From: Neoceratodus forsteri
Lineage: Eukaryota; Chordata; Ceratodontiformes; Ceratodontidae
Length of the DNA: 64,000 nucleotides
NCBI GenBank assembly: GCA_016271365.2
Contig: CM028132.1
Span: 1,187,411,001 to 1,187,475,000 of the forward strand
Direction of reading: 5' to 3'
Made by a program: the position numbers and the translations under genes. Of the stretch, positions 33,530-43,865 are shown piece by piece. Positions within the stretch are counted from its first letter, which is position 1; each line of letters opens with the position of its first letter. Below the pieces are notes generated by a model. That model searched no databases. It was not told where the DNA came from and saw only the letters and a list, made by a program, of their open reading frames with translations.

Positions 33530-33737
33530 TGGCGGGAGAAGCTGAAGTGAGGTGTTGACGCAGTTTACTGGCCATGTCTCAAGCAACACATAGTACATCG
33601 GCCTCAAGGGCAGCGCCATCACGGCGCCGGCTCCTCCCACACACACACACAAAAAAAAAAATGCTCCCATGGGATCCTGTTCCTCCGGCCAGAACCCACC
33701 AGTGATGAATGGTGAAGATTGACACAGATAAGATATA
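33530..33737. repeat. DIRS-E right inverted terminal repeat
   Basis: Inverse of 28184-28400, ending GACACAGATAAGATATA. It contains CACACACACACAC followed by an A-run. Confidence 0.85.
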
Positions 33738-33880
33738 GCTATGTTGAAAATCTGGGGTCAAAATATTAAAAATTACAAAAGCTGTGAGCAAGCGTTGAAA
33801 AACTTCACCATAAGTTCATAACTTTGTTGTTTTCATTAATATTTTGACCCAAAATTTTCAACATAGTCTTATGAACCACT
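33738..33880. repeat. R1 repeat, right part
   Basis: CTATGTTGAAAATCTGGGGT continues the unit broken at 28183. TTTTGACCCAAAATTTTCAA at 33839 starts the next unit. Confidence 0.7.
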
Positions 33881-33899
33881 ACCTTTTCTGTGGAGTACT

Positions 33900-33990
33900 T
33901 TCTCACATTCCTCCTGAATTTACAGCGGAGTACCTCAGGGATCAGTGCTGGCACCGGTCCTCTTCAGTGTCTTTATAAGTTTAAATGGGC
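33900..33990 (+). pseudogene. Short LINE reverse transcriptase fragment
   Basis: SGVPQGSVLAPVLFSVFIS is encoded at about 33924-33980, the RT block before the Asp pair. Nothing around it continues the domain. Confidence 0.7.
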
Positions 33991-34599
33991 CCCTTTTTAT
34001 TCCCACAATGGCAGTCAGCAGGACAGAACACTTGGGGAAGGAGGGAGCTGATCTCAGTCCCTGTTGGGATCCACCTACTCCCCGCACCACCAGCACCGGA
34101 GGGCATCTACACTGAACCGGGACCCATGGAGGAGCAGAGGGTTCAGGCAAAGAGGACTTTTCTTGGCCTTTTTCTGCCAACCCCCTACTCTGACCACTTA
34201 AATGGTCATTAGCCCCACCCAGGGAAGCCGGGATTGGCGGCCACAAGTTTGGGGGAGGATTATCTAAAGGGAAAGGGGGAGTAAGTTAACCAAGTACACA
34301 GGGACTCATGCAATGATTGATCTGATATGAAATGCAAAGCTAACCTTGTTATGTGATGCCATAATTTGGATTTGATATGTACTAAGGCGATAAAGTATTA
34401 CTAAGCTACAGTTCTAGATCATACACGGGACTGTGATAGGTATCTAGGGATCAAAAGAGCTGTAATACACTGAGGGGACTGTATTAATGTTACTGTATTA
34501 ATGTTACACACGGAGGGAATTGTATTAAGTGTTATTGAGTAAAAGGCCAGCAAACTGAGGACCAGTGGGTTAAAGAAGGACTAATATCAGACTAGTAAT
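33991..34599. other. No recognisable feature
   Basis: A short local duplication (TGTATTAATGTTAC twice near 34480). Possibly 5' UTR of CR1-C. Confidence 0.4.
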
Positions 34600-35723
34600 A
34601 GAGCATATAAGGATGAGGGTAAGGACTGGGGATAAGGTGTGGGAATACATTTAAGCCAAAATGTAAATAATGGGGAGTAGGAGCGAAGGGCAGCGGGGGG
34701 AGAGTAACGCAAGGGGCAGTGGAAGTGGACGGAAATGGATAAGGGTCGGGGGAGGCAGCAGAATAGAGGACAGAATGAGGGGTGCCATGGAGGGAGGGCG
34801 GCAGGCACAGGGAGGATAGCCAGTTGCAATGGATGTGGGGTGGTCTTCTGGATGAATTTATTATGGAACTGGGAAGCTGTCCAATTTGCTGCAGGCTAAG
34901 GAAATTGGAGGATGAAGTAAGGGGGTTATGGAGGGAACCAAGGAGATTGAGGTGGGGGGATGAGGCAGGAGAGAACCCAGCAAGGGGTGGCTGGGGGATG
35001 CAGAGGGAACAGCAGAGCTAAAGTTAGGGATCTAAGGAGGATGGGGGGTGAGCACAGGTGCCCTAGGAGGAGGGAGGATCAGGGAATGGGGAATGAGGTG
35101 ATGGGCACCACTGTGGGGGTATAAAGCAATAGGTTTGCAGTGTTGGCGGAGGAAGGGTGGACTGGAGCTGTGGGGGAGAGGGGTAGGGAAGGTCCAAGAG
35201 GCAGGAATCACAATGGGAAAAGGAGATGGGGAGGAAGGGTAGGTAGAGGAGGAGGGAGAGTGGTAAGAGGAGGGAGGCAATGGGGGAATGATGCAAGGAA
35301 CACAGAAGGAGTAGATGAGGGATGTAAGGAGGTAGTCAGCGGGGACCTTGGGTGGACAGGGATCGCAGTGGAAGGGGCAGGATCAGAATGATGGGGGGTA
35401 CTGGTGCTGGGGAGTTCTATACTGAAGCGATCAGATGAGGAGGTGGGGGAAAGGCACAGTCACATCTGGGTCAGAGGCTATTCCGGGGTTGACAGCAGGG
35501 CAGGACAAGCACTTCTAAAGTGCATAGTGCACATGGGTACAAACAACTTACCAGAGGAACAGCAGAGGTGGTAAAGAGGAGGTTCAAGGAATTGGGAGGC
35601 AGTGTGAGGAGATTGGGGGGGTGTGGGTGGCATTCTCTGAGGTGCTGCCGGTACTATGTGCAAGTACAGGGAGGGAAAAACGGATAGAGGAGTTCAACAC
35701 GTAGTTGAGGGATTGGTGCCGAA
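34600..35723 (+). pseudogene. CR1-C ORF1, 5' part, cut by DIRS-C
   Basis: ORF1 with an N-terminal Cys motif and coiled-coil-like stretch (CPICCRLRKLEDEVRGLWRE, near 34885). The SGNH esterase blocks are LVLGSSILKR (35400; GDSI reads GSSI) and VHMGTNNLPEEQQRW (35530; GTND reads GTNN). AFSEVLPVLC is near 35630. Several frameshifts. It ends at 35723 in ...LRDWC, where DIRS-C begins, and resumes at 43666. Confidence 0.75.
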
Positions 35724-35930
35724 GAAAAAATTACTCGCCTTAGTAATTGTGTTTCTTCTAATGGAGTGTTGCTCTATTCTGACTTATTGCAGTTAGCCCC
35801 AGCACTTTAATTGCTCCGGAGAGGAAGGGGTTAAATTCTATGCAGGGCATAGAGCGTCGAGCTCGAGCTCTGTTCAAACCTCTGTCTGCTGCACTTTGAA
35901 GTGTAACCGTCCGATTCTTATGAGCTAATA
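35724..35930. repeat. DIRS-C left inverted terminal repeat
   Basis: Starts AAAAAATTACTCGCC and contains GAGCTCGAGCTC at 35859-35870. Confidence 0.88.
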
Positions 35931-36198
35931 TTAACTAACTAAACCCACTATGTGGAAATTGAAAATTTTATTAGCCAAATGGCAACCAAATATTTTAGAT
36001 CCCCCAAAAGACTCAAGTTGAAAAATCCAAAATCAAAAACCAGGTAGTGAACAACCTATGACTATTAAAATAATAAAACATAACCCACTCCCCTTCTCTA
36101 AAAAGAGGGAGTGCCCAAATGCACCCCTGGGGTGCAACACTGCACCTGCCAGCCCATTTCCCAAAAACCAGGTTCTGAGAGGGAAGGCAGGGAGGGAG

Positions 36199-36300
36199 GT
36201 CAGAATACAGCAAGGCTCCATTAGAAGAAACACAATTACTAAGGTGAGTAATTTTTTCTTCAAACAACATGTAGTCTTGCTGTATTCTGACTTACTGCAG
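36199..36300. repeat. DIRS-C internal complementary region
   Basis: Left half inverts the left terminus, right half inverts the right terminus (CTTCAAACAACATG...). The junction is at about 36255. Confidence 0.9.
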
Positions 36301-36338
36301 ACTACCAAGCAGTACCTCCATGGAGGAGGGATTCAAAC

Positions 36339-36611
36339 CTATTTTGGGAATAGACTCTGCAGTACTGCTGTACCAAACCAAGCATCACTCCTAGCCTTGA
36401 TATCCAGAGAGTAATGCTTGGTGAATGTATGGACTGTTTTCCAGGTGGCTGCTTTGCATACCTCTAGTAAGGGAATATCCCTGTCAGCAGCCAGGGAAGC
36501 AGCTGTACCTTTAGTCGAATGAGCCCTCAGGCCTGAGGGCGGTATTTTGCCTAGCTTCTCACAGCAGAATTGTATACAAGAGACAATCCACCTGGCAATG
36601 GTTCTCTTAGT
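36339..36611 (-). pseudogene. DIRS-C tyrosine recombinase, C-terminal part
   Basis: IARWIVSCIQFCCEKLGKIP, RAHSTKGTAASLAADRD and WKTVHTFTKHYSLD, ending FGTAVLQSLFPK. The H-x-x-R block reads H-S-T-K, so the catalytic Arg is Lys; the Tyr nucleophile is kept. The N-terminal part is displaced to 38827 by the inserted LINE. Confidence 0.88.
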
Positions 36612-38826
36612 AAAGTAATATATTTTATTCAAAATATGCCATGAAATGGATAAAACACCATTGAGCAAACTCATTTTCACGGTGGTCCATATAAACATTC
36701 AGACAGTTTCCTTTCTCACTTACATCATACATAGATAATATATACAGAAGAATTTATAAAATACAAGTAAATACATTACATATAAAAAAAATTTTAGATG
36801 CAACCTAAGACGTTTCAAAGAAACTTCTACACAGTTGTTAAAGGACATCACAGAGTAGGCAGCTGACTTTGAAGCTTGAACCAATCCTTAATACGTTTCT
36901 TTTTATTTAATATAGTAATTTCCCTTATTTTAATGGGGAGTAGATTCCAAGCTACTGCACCCCTATATCTAACTGAAGATCTCCCTATATCTAATCTGGT
37001 TTTAGGAACTTTAAATTCTAACCCAGCAGCTGACCTCAGGCTTGATGGTATATGCCTAAGTAAGAAAAGCTCAGTAATGTATTGAGGAACTTTTCTTTCC
37101 AGAACTTTTACCATAAAGAGAGATATACTTAAATCCCTTTTTTTTTCACTTAGTCTTAGCCAACTTAATTTTTGATACTTCAAGCAGTAGTGCATTTTGA
37201 AGTGTGCATCTAAGATATAACGGGCTACTCTGTTATAAACAAAAATCGATGGAACCCAATATTGTTTTAGTTGTCCCTGCATATAAAAAGTCTCCATAAT
37301 CTATAATTGGGATGACTGTACTGTTGACTAACTTAAGTCTAGATTTGGTATCGAGATAGCTTTTCACTTTATACAAAGCTCCAATTCTTTTATTAATATT
37401 CCCAACTAATGATTTAATATGTATATCCCATTTTAGAGGGCCATCTAACCACATTTCCAGATATTTATACGATGGTGTAGATTTTACTTCATCTTCTGTT
37501 TTAGTTCTAATTTTTAACTCATAGTTCTTATGTTCATTAGCTCTACTGAACAGGATTGTTTGTGGGTTTTTTTCACATTTAGTTTCATACACTGTGATTC
37601 AAAACAATTCTGTATATATGTAAAACCTATCCTGAACCAACTTAATAGACTTCCCACTAGCACAAATTACTGTGTCGTCCGTGTAAAGATGAAAATCAAC
37701 ATCCACACCACAAATTTTAAGTTCATTTATATAAATATTGAAGAGTAAAGGCCCCAGTATCAACCCCTGGGGCACTCCAGATTGTACATATCTCAAAGAG
37801 GAAACTGAAGTGCCCAAGGAGACATACTGTTGCCTATCTAGTATATAGGAGCTAAACCACTCCACTACTTTTGGGGACAGGTGTAGCTCCAACAACCTAG
37901 ATAGAAGAATAGAATGGTTAAGCGTGTCGAAGGCTTTAGACAGATCTATAAAAATAGCACCCGTCACCAGCCATTGATCCAAGCTATCCTGTATATCCCC
38001 TACAACCTTAACTAGAGCAGTCTGAGTGCTGTGGCAGGTTCTAAATCTACAGACTGTCTACAATTTAATCTATTCCCAGATTCCAAAAAGTGAGATAACT
38101 GGCGAAATACCAGACGTTTAAAATTTTCTGAGATCTGAGGTAAGAGAGAAATTGGTCGATAATTTCCCATATCAGTTTTTACTCCTGATTTGTGTATAGG
38201 GATCACCTTAGCTATTTTCCAAAGTCCAGGGTACTCTGCAGTTTGTAAAGAAAAATTAAATATGTATGCAAGTGGGAAAGCAACAGCTGGGGCTGCATAT
38301 CGAAGGACTTGTGATGGTATTCCATCAGGTCCTATAGATTTTTATATGTCCAGTTTTAGAAGTTCATTTTGAACGTCTTCCACTGAAACATTTATAAACT
38401 TAAATTTTGGGTCGTCTTTTAAAGAGCCTAGATTTTCAGAAAAATTAACCTTTTTTTGTGAAAGTATTTGTGTATGAGTAATTTTATTCCCCAAGGTTCC
38501 AGATTCAAGAAAAAGCTCATTAAAGGCTTTAGTCACAACATGGTTTGAATAGGTATACTGACTATTAATTAAAAAGTTACCATCATATCTTGCACTTTGA
38601 TCACCCATTAACCCAGATATTACACTCCAGAAGGCACCCCTATTCACTTTATCATCTGTGGCTAGTTTTTTCTTGAAATACTCTTGTTTGGTTTCCCTAA
38701 CTGCCTTACTATACGTATTACGTATTTGTCTATAGGCCAACCAATTTATATCATTAGGTATTTTCTTTGCTCTATTCCAACTTTTGTCCCTCTGCCATTT
38801 TAGTTTATGCAGACTTGAACTGTACC
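36612..38826 (-). mobile_element. L2/CR1-group LINE inserted in DIRS-C recombinase
   Basis: A 2.2 kb 5'-truncated LINE. The 3' end at 36612 has a GAATAAAATATATTACTTT-like tail. TTAGT is present at both borders and may be a short target duplication. It cuts the YR between ...FKSA and IARWIV. The frames are described in the next entry. Confidence 0.82.
36848..38740 (-). pseudogene. Reverse transcriptase of the LINE in DIRS-C
   Basis: MIPIHKSGVKTDMGNYRPIS (38206) is followed by FIDLSKAFDTLNHSILLSRL, SGVPQGLILGPLLFNIYINE and LYTDDTVICAS (37599-37982; YADD reads YTDD). KYLEMWLDGPLKWDIHIKSL and IGALYKVKSYLDTKSRLKLV are at 37233-37592. The C-terminal domain with VPSIFVYNRVARYILDAHFK is at 36848-37297. 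The upstream linker (RQIRNTYSKAVRETKQEYFK) is at 38342-38740. Few lesions, so this is a younger insertion than its host. Confidence 0.85.
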
Positions 38827-39600
38827 ATTTTAGTGGCAGATTTTACCTTCCCCACTTCCCCATAAGTGAGGAACAACTGGAGGGAGTCAAACCTGTGTGC
38901 CTTAGTACGCTCAATGTAGTAGCTAAGGGCCCCTTTAACATCCAAACTGTGTAATCTCTCTCCTGAAGAAGAGTGATCAGTGAAGGACACAGGGAGAGAC
39001 ATGGATTGATTCAAATGGAAATCTGAAACCACTTTAAGTAAGAACCTCCTATTGGTTCTAAGGACCACCTTATCTCTATGGAATGAGATAAAATCAGGCT
39101 CCACTGACAGCTTGCAATTCACTAATACGTCTGGCAGAGGTAATAGCTACCAGGAACACAGTTTTCCAAGTCAAGTACTTAAGCTCTGCTAAGGACAAAG
39201 GTTCAAAGGGAGGTTGCATAAGCTGAGCAATGCAAATATTAAGGCCCCAAGCAGGAGTAGGATCTCTAAAGTGGGGATTGGTATGAAGCAATCCCTTGAA
39301 AAACTTACAAAAAACAGGGTGAGATGCCAGTGAGGAGGGCTTTCCCACTGACAGAAAAGCAGAAACAGCTGACAAGTGTACCTTGAGGGTAGCTGGTCTG
39401 AGGCCTAGGCCATTAAGATGAACTATGTAATCCAGAACTACAGACAAGTCAGCAGTATCTGGGGATATATGCTTCTTGGAACACCAAATGTTGAATCTTT
39501 TCCATGTGGAGTTATGCGTCTTTCTGGTAATAGGTTTTCGAGAGCTTTGAGAATGTCCAGAACCCCTTGAGACAGATGCAAATTTGCATATTCTAACTCT
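38827..39600 (-). pseudogene. DIRS-C tyrosine recombinase, N-terminal part
   Basis: LDYIVHLNGLGLRPATLKVH (39094-39447) is followed by FLVAITSARRISELQAVSG with the first catalytic Arg. VEPDFISFHRDKVVLRTNRR and DVKGALSYYIERTKAHR follow (38805-39122). A frameshift lies near 39110. It joins the C-terminal part once the LINE is removed. Confidence 0.87.
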
Positions 39601-40395
39601 TCAACAGCCATGCCCTGAGATTGAGAGACTGAAGGCTGGGATACCAGATCCTCCCTTGGGAGGAGGATAACAGATTGTAATTCCTGGGAAGTGATAGGGG
39701 AAGATGGACTGCAAGGGACAGCAACAGGGGATACCAAGGCTGCCTGGCCCAATCTGGAGCAATCAGGATCACTTTGCAAGATTGTGACCTTATCTTGTCC
39801 AGCACCTTGAACAGCAGAGGAAAGGGAGGGAAGGCATACAGAAATTTCCCTTCCCAATCCAGAAGCAGAGCATCCAGAGGGGCTGAGCCCAATACCGGGG
39901 TTCTGCAACAGAAGAGAGGAAGTTGGTGACTATCTGGGGCTGCAAAGAGATCCATCTCTGGAGTGCCCCATCTTGAAAAAAATCAATCAATTTTAACACT
40001 AGGGGATCCAAGGACCATTTGTGATGGCCCTGGGAAATCCTGCTCAATGCATCCGCTAGCACATTGTCCTTTCCTGGGAGGTGGACTGCTACCAGAGAGG
40101 TCTGTAGAGAATAAGCCAGGGACCATAATTTCATGGCTTCCGTGCACAAGGCCATAGACTGAGTGCCTCCCTGCTTGTTGATATACCACATGGTGGTGGT
40201 GTCATCTGTCCTGAGCTGAACCACCTTGTTCTGTACGGATTGTGAGAAGACTTGCAGGGCCAGGTAAACTGCCCTGAGCTCCAGAAGGTTGATGTGGAGA
40301 AGAGACTCCTGAGTGGACCACACTCTCTGGGCTGTGAGAGTCCCCAGGTGAGCTCCCCACCCCAGAAGAGAAACATCTGTGGTTAGAACCACAGA
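39601..40395 (-). pseudogene. DIRS-C RNase H and methyltransferase-like region
   Basis: An open frame of 200 codons from 40392 covers VLTTDVSLLGWGAHLG (catalytic Asp), LLELRAVYLALQVF, LRTDDTTTMWYINKQGG and HLPGKDNVLADALSR. The MDLFAAPDSHQLPLFCC and PDWARQPWYP part (39593-39955) is in the next frame. It is the best-preserved RNase H here. Confidence 0.85.
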
Positions 40396-41460
40396 ATGAG
40401 ACTGAGTGATGAATGGGACTCCTTGCCTGAGATTGTCCTGATCCTGCCACCATTGAAGAGCCTGGATCAGGGTCTGAGTTACTGGAACAAGTTTGGTTAG
40501 AGGGTCTTTTTTCTGAGATCAAAAGGCCCTGAGATGAAACTGAATGTCCCTCATCTGAAATCTGGCCCCCTGGACCACTGCAGTGGAAGCTGCCATGAGG
40601 TCCAGAAGCTGAAGAAAATGCCTTGCTGGTCGAGAAACCAGAAGGTGGAAGGAAGAAGCCAGCTCCATAATGGCCTTTACCCTTGCCAAGGGGAGAAATG
40701 CTCTTGCTTTGACAGTGTCCAGTTCTACCCCATGAAAGTCAACAGCTGCACTGGCTTGAGAACTGACTTGGGAAGATTGAGAAAGGAACCTAGAGAAGTG
40801 AGCACTTGCTGGGTCACTTTCAAATCTGACTTGACTTGGTCAGGGGACTGACCCACTATGAGCCAGTCGTCCAAGTATGGGAATATGGAGATATTTATTC
40901 TCTTTAGGAATGCCACTACTACTGCTAGGCATTTTGTGAACACCCTTGGAGCTGATGTTAGGCCAAAGGGCACTGCATTGAACTGGTAATGGCCTGAAGG
41001 CAGTTCGAACCTGAGGTACTTTCTGTGGAAGCACCTGATGGGAATGTGAAAGTAGGCATCCTTTAGGTCCAGGGAGGCTAGCCAGTCTCCTGGCCTTAGA
41101 GAGGGAAGGATTATTCCCAGAGTCACCATTTTGAACTTTGGCTTTAAAAGGTGTTTGTTTAGGTATCTTAAGTCTAGGATGGGCCACTATTCTGTTTTTT
41201 TCAGGGTAAGGAAGTACCTGGAGTACAGACCTTTGCCCCTGTGTATTGTAGGAACTCTCTCTATTGCCCTAACGGCCAGTAGAGATGAAACCTCTGCCTC
41301 TAGGGCAATGGTTTCAGAGATGCTTGCAGGTGGAAAAGATCTGGCTCTCAGCTTTGGGAATGTTTTGAAGCTGAGAACCAGTCCTTGGCTTACTACCTCA
41401 AGGACCCACTTGTCTGAGGTAACAGACTTCCAGTCCTGGAAGTAGTAAGCCAGCCTGCCT
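40396..41460 (-). pseudogene. DIRS-C reverse transcriptase
   Basis: Linker GGRLAYYFQDWKSVTSDKW, then GLYSRYFLTLKKTE. The palm is at 40725-41129: GDWLASLDLKDAYFHIPI, VPFGLTSAPRVFTK and ISIFPYLDDWLIVGQSPDQ, with all three catalytic Asp present. The thumb (ARHFLQLLDLMAASTAV) is in another frame. A CR1 tail separates it from gag. Confidence 0.88.
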
Positions 41461-41465
41461 CCTAT

Positions 41466-41752
41466 ACATAGAAACATAGAATTTGACGGCAGATAAGGAC
41501 CGCTTGGCCCACCCAGTCTGCCCATTTCCCTACCTACTGGATAAGCTGCAGATCCTAGTTAACCAGCAGCCTACTTCTTCCTACCCCAACCCCCTAGAAT
41601 TGCCTTATGACTATCCCATGCATGCTTGAATTCCACCACTGATTTTGACTCCACAACCTCCTCTAGAAGGCCAGTCCATGCATCCACAACCCTCTCTGTG
41701 AAAAAAATACTTCCTTAAATTACCTCTGAGCAGCCCCCCTCTATCTATAGGA
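41466..41752 (-). mobile_element. CR1 3' end fragment in DIRS-C
   Basis: Starts at the 3' end with ACATAGAAACATAGAATTTG and matches 22014-22300. CTAT occurs at both borders. 5'-truncated, 287 bp. Confidence 0.88.
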
Positions 41753-41832
41753 ATGGGAGAGTCGACCCGGGCTGACACATCAGGGTGTCTGCTTGGCAGA
41801 AGCCTTAGGCTGAGAGAAGGATGCAGCCCAGC

Positions 41833-43250
41833 TCATCCCCCTTCTACCTCTCCCTCTAAAGAACCCCCTCTGGGAAAAAGGAGAGGAGAGGAGGCCTGTG
41901 CTTGGTAGAAAGGCCTATGAAAAGGCATACCCCTGCCCCTAGCTTGCTGCCTCTGAGAAGTTGACTGCCTTTCCTTGGCCTGTGCACTCCTATAGGTGTT
42001 CCTGTACTCACCCATCTTTTTCATATAATTCTCTGTCTGCTCCCCAAACAGAGAATTATTAGTTACAGGGAAATCCATAGCATTAGCCTGGGTACCCTGA
42101 GATAGGCTAGTACATCTGAGCCAAGCTAGTCTCCGAAGAGCAACACATGCAGCCATGACTCTAGATGACACATCATTGAAGTCCACAGCAGCTGGAAACT
42201 GGATCATTGATGCCTCAATCCCATCAGCAGCCACATCCTCCAGCTCCTTGGCAAGCTGGGGGATGCCTGCTTAGCTAGTGCCAGTACAGTGTCCCACCTG
42301 GACTTCTGGTACCTGGCTGTATAAGCCATGTAATTAGCCTGCTTGAGTCCCAAGGAAGATGCCATGTACTGTTTCTTTGCCATGGCATCCAGCTTCCTGG
42401 AGTCTTTATCTGGGTGGTGTGAAGCCAAGGGTATGTTAGCCTTATCACAGGCTGAAGCCTGCACAACCCCAATATGGCTGCATTGCTGGTACAAGTACTC
42501 CGTACCTGAGCCTGACAGCATGTACCTCTTGTCTATCCTTCTGTCTACAGGAGGTAAAGAATTTGGAGTTTTTAACAGTTTTTGTGTCTGTTTCCCAAAA
42601 GACTTATGAAGGGGAATAGACAACCTCTTGGACTCTGGGATGCCCATCATCTCCATGTAATCAGGATCTTCTTGTTCCTCAGCAGCTTCTTCCAAAGGGA
42701 GCTGGAGGGTTTCTGCCACTTTCCTGTAAAACATAAAGTGGGAAGGGGACTCAGAAAGCCTAGGAGGGGAAACACCAGAAGGCCTGTCTGGGGAGATGTC
42801 CGGTTCAATGGGCTCATCCAGACCTTCCATTCCATCACCACCACCATCATCATCCCCCTCCAAATCCGGTTCAAAAAAGTCTTCAGGGGCATAATCCTGA
42901 ACCGGAGGAACCGACCGAACCGAACACCTGCCACAAGGTGCCAGATCGGTCAGAACCGGACAAAGCGATTCAACAATCCTAATCGTTTGGGCAATCTCCT
43001 CAGCGGTCAGAACATGTGGTTCTGGATCCGAACCGGCCGATTTTTCTTTTCTCTTCCTTTCTGACAGAACCGATCCCTCGGAATCAGCTCTCCTTTTGCC
43101 CAAAGGAGTATCGCCCTGGTCAGAGGGTACTCCTTCTGGTTCAGTCGGAACCGAACTGGGCTGGCCATCCAGGTCAGTGGACTTCTCAGCCTCCTTTTCC
43201 CTAAGCCTGCCCAATCTTTTATCCAGGGTGGATTTCTCAGATGTAGCCAT
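41833..43250 (-). pseudogene. DIRS-C gag-like protein lacking the zinc module
   Basis: ATG at 43250 opens a 348-codon frame, the longest clean gag stretch in the window. MATSEK is followed directly by STLDKRLGRLREKEAEK, whereas DIRS-A and -B have about 40 residues with the zinc module between these points. The rest is normal: a basic cluster (SERKRKEKSAG), an acidic part, VVQASACDKANIPLASH and DKDSRKLDAMAKKQYM. A frameshift near 42230 leads to the C-terminal tail (GIEASMIQFPAAVDFNDVSS, ending near 41833). The loss is in frame. Confidence 0.87.
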
Positions 43251-43430
43251 ACTAATAATAAAATAACTTTACTCGGCAAAAGCCAGGCAAGACCCCCCCC
43301 TTATCATTTTGTAACCGTGTTACGGGTATTTGACAAAAAAACGTAAAAACACGTTTTATTTTAAACCGATAAGAACTGGTACCACACACTAAAATAAAGA
43401 AAAAAACACAAGAATACAATACACACAAGA

Positions 43431-43454
43431 TAACCGGTTCAGCTGAACCGGTTA
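43431..43454. promoter_or_regulatory. 24-bp perfect palindrome in DIRS-C leader
   Basis: The half-site is TAACCGGTTCAG and the second half is its exact reverse complement. It sits in the leader between gag and the right ITR. Its role is unknown; a protein binding site or RNA hairpin is possible. Confidence 0.7.
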
Positions 43455-43569
43455 AAAGTTCTTAAATTACAATTTCCACAATTTTTTTTATAGCTAGTCC
43501 ACTACATAAGCACTTATTGTACTGCAGACAGGGATCTGAACTGAAAAAAACAATGAAAGGATCGGTAAA

Positions 43570-43665
43570 CCTGCAGAGAATTTAACCCCTTCCTCTCCGG
43601 AGCAGTTCAAGTGCTGGGGCTAACGGCAATAAGTTACAATACAGCAAGACTTCATGTTGTTTGAA
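43570..43665. repeat. DIRS-C right inverted terminal repeat, shortened
   Basis: Only the outer ~95 bp match the left ITR. About 170 bp present in DIRS-A between the leader and this point are missing. Ends CTTCATGTTGTTTGAACC. Confidence 0.85.
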
Positions 43666-43864
43666 CCAGGGAGTATGGACTGGTGTCAGACTGGGGCAGG
43701 ACATGGGACAACAGCAACCTATATACAGGGGACAGGTTACATTTGAGCAAGGAGAGGAAGGGTGTGCTTAAACAGGAAATGTAAGGGTATATTTCAACAA
43801 GGGTGGATTTAAACTAGGAAGGGGGTGGCGAGGGGACCCAGGTGGGCCCCCAGTCCCTAAAGTA
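43666..43864 (+). pseudogene. CR1-C ORF1, 3' part
   Basis: Resumes the esterase domain: REYGLVSDWGRTWDNSN and GDRLHLSKERKGV (Asp-x-x-His block at 43725). Frame broken near 43785. It ends where an inverted CR1 fragment starts. Confidence 0.75.
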
Positions 43865-43865
43865 G

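Larger units (their letters stand above)
28184..33737 (-). mobile_element. DIRS-E, diverged gag-only DIRS element
   Basis: ITRs at 28184-28400 and 33530-33737 are imperfect inverse copies (shared TCACTGGTGGGTTCTGGCCG). An internal complementary region lies at 29598-29698. Gag fragments lie at 31019-33342 on the minus strand. No RT, RNase H or recombinase is detectable in the 1.2 kb where pol should be. It sits inside R1, with R1 sequence on both sides. A SINE (28619) and a 52-bp duplicated segment are later insertions. Confidence 0.8.
35724..43665 (-). mobile_element. DIRS-C tyrosine-recombinase retrotransposon
   Basis: Minus-strand DIRS close to DIRS-A, enlarged to 7.9 kb by a LINE (36612-38826) and a CR1 tail (41466-41752). 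Left ITR is 35724-35930, the internal complementary region is 36199-36300, and a shortened right ITR is 43570-43665. Gag lacks its zinc module and YR has lost an Arg. It is inserted in the esterase domain of CR1-C ORF1. Confidence 0.92.

Noticed and set aside
34782..35021. Zinc-finger gene (CPICCRLRKLE)
   Set aside because: It is the N-terminal motif of CR1 ORF1, followed by the esterase domain.
42582..43064. 160-codon plus-strand ORF
   Set aside because: Antisense to the long gag frame of DIRS-C.
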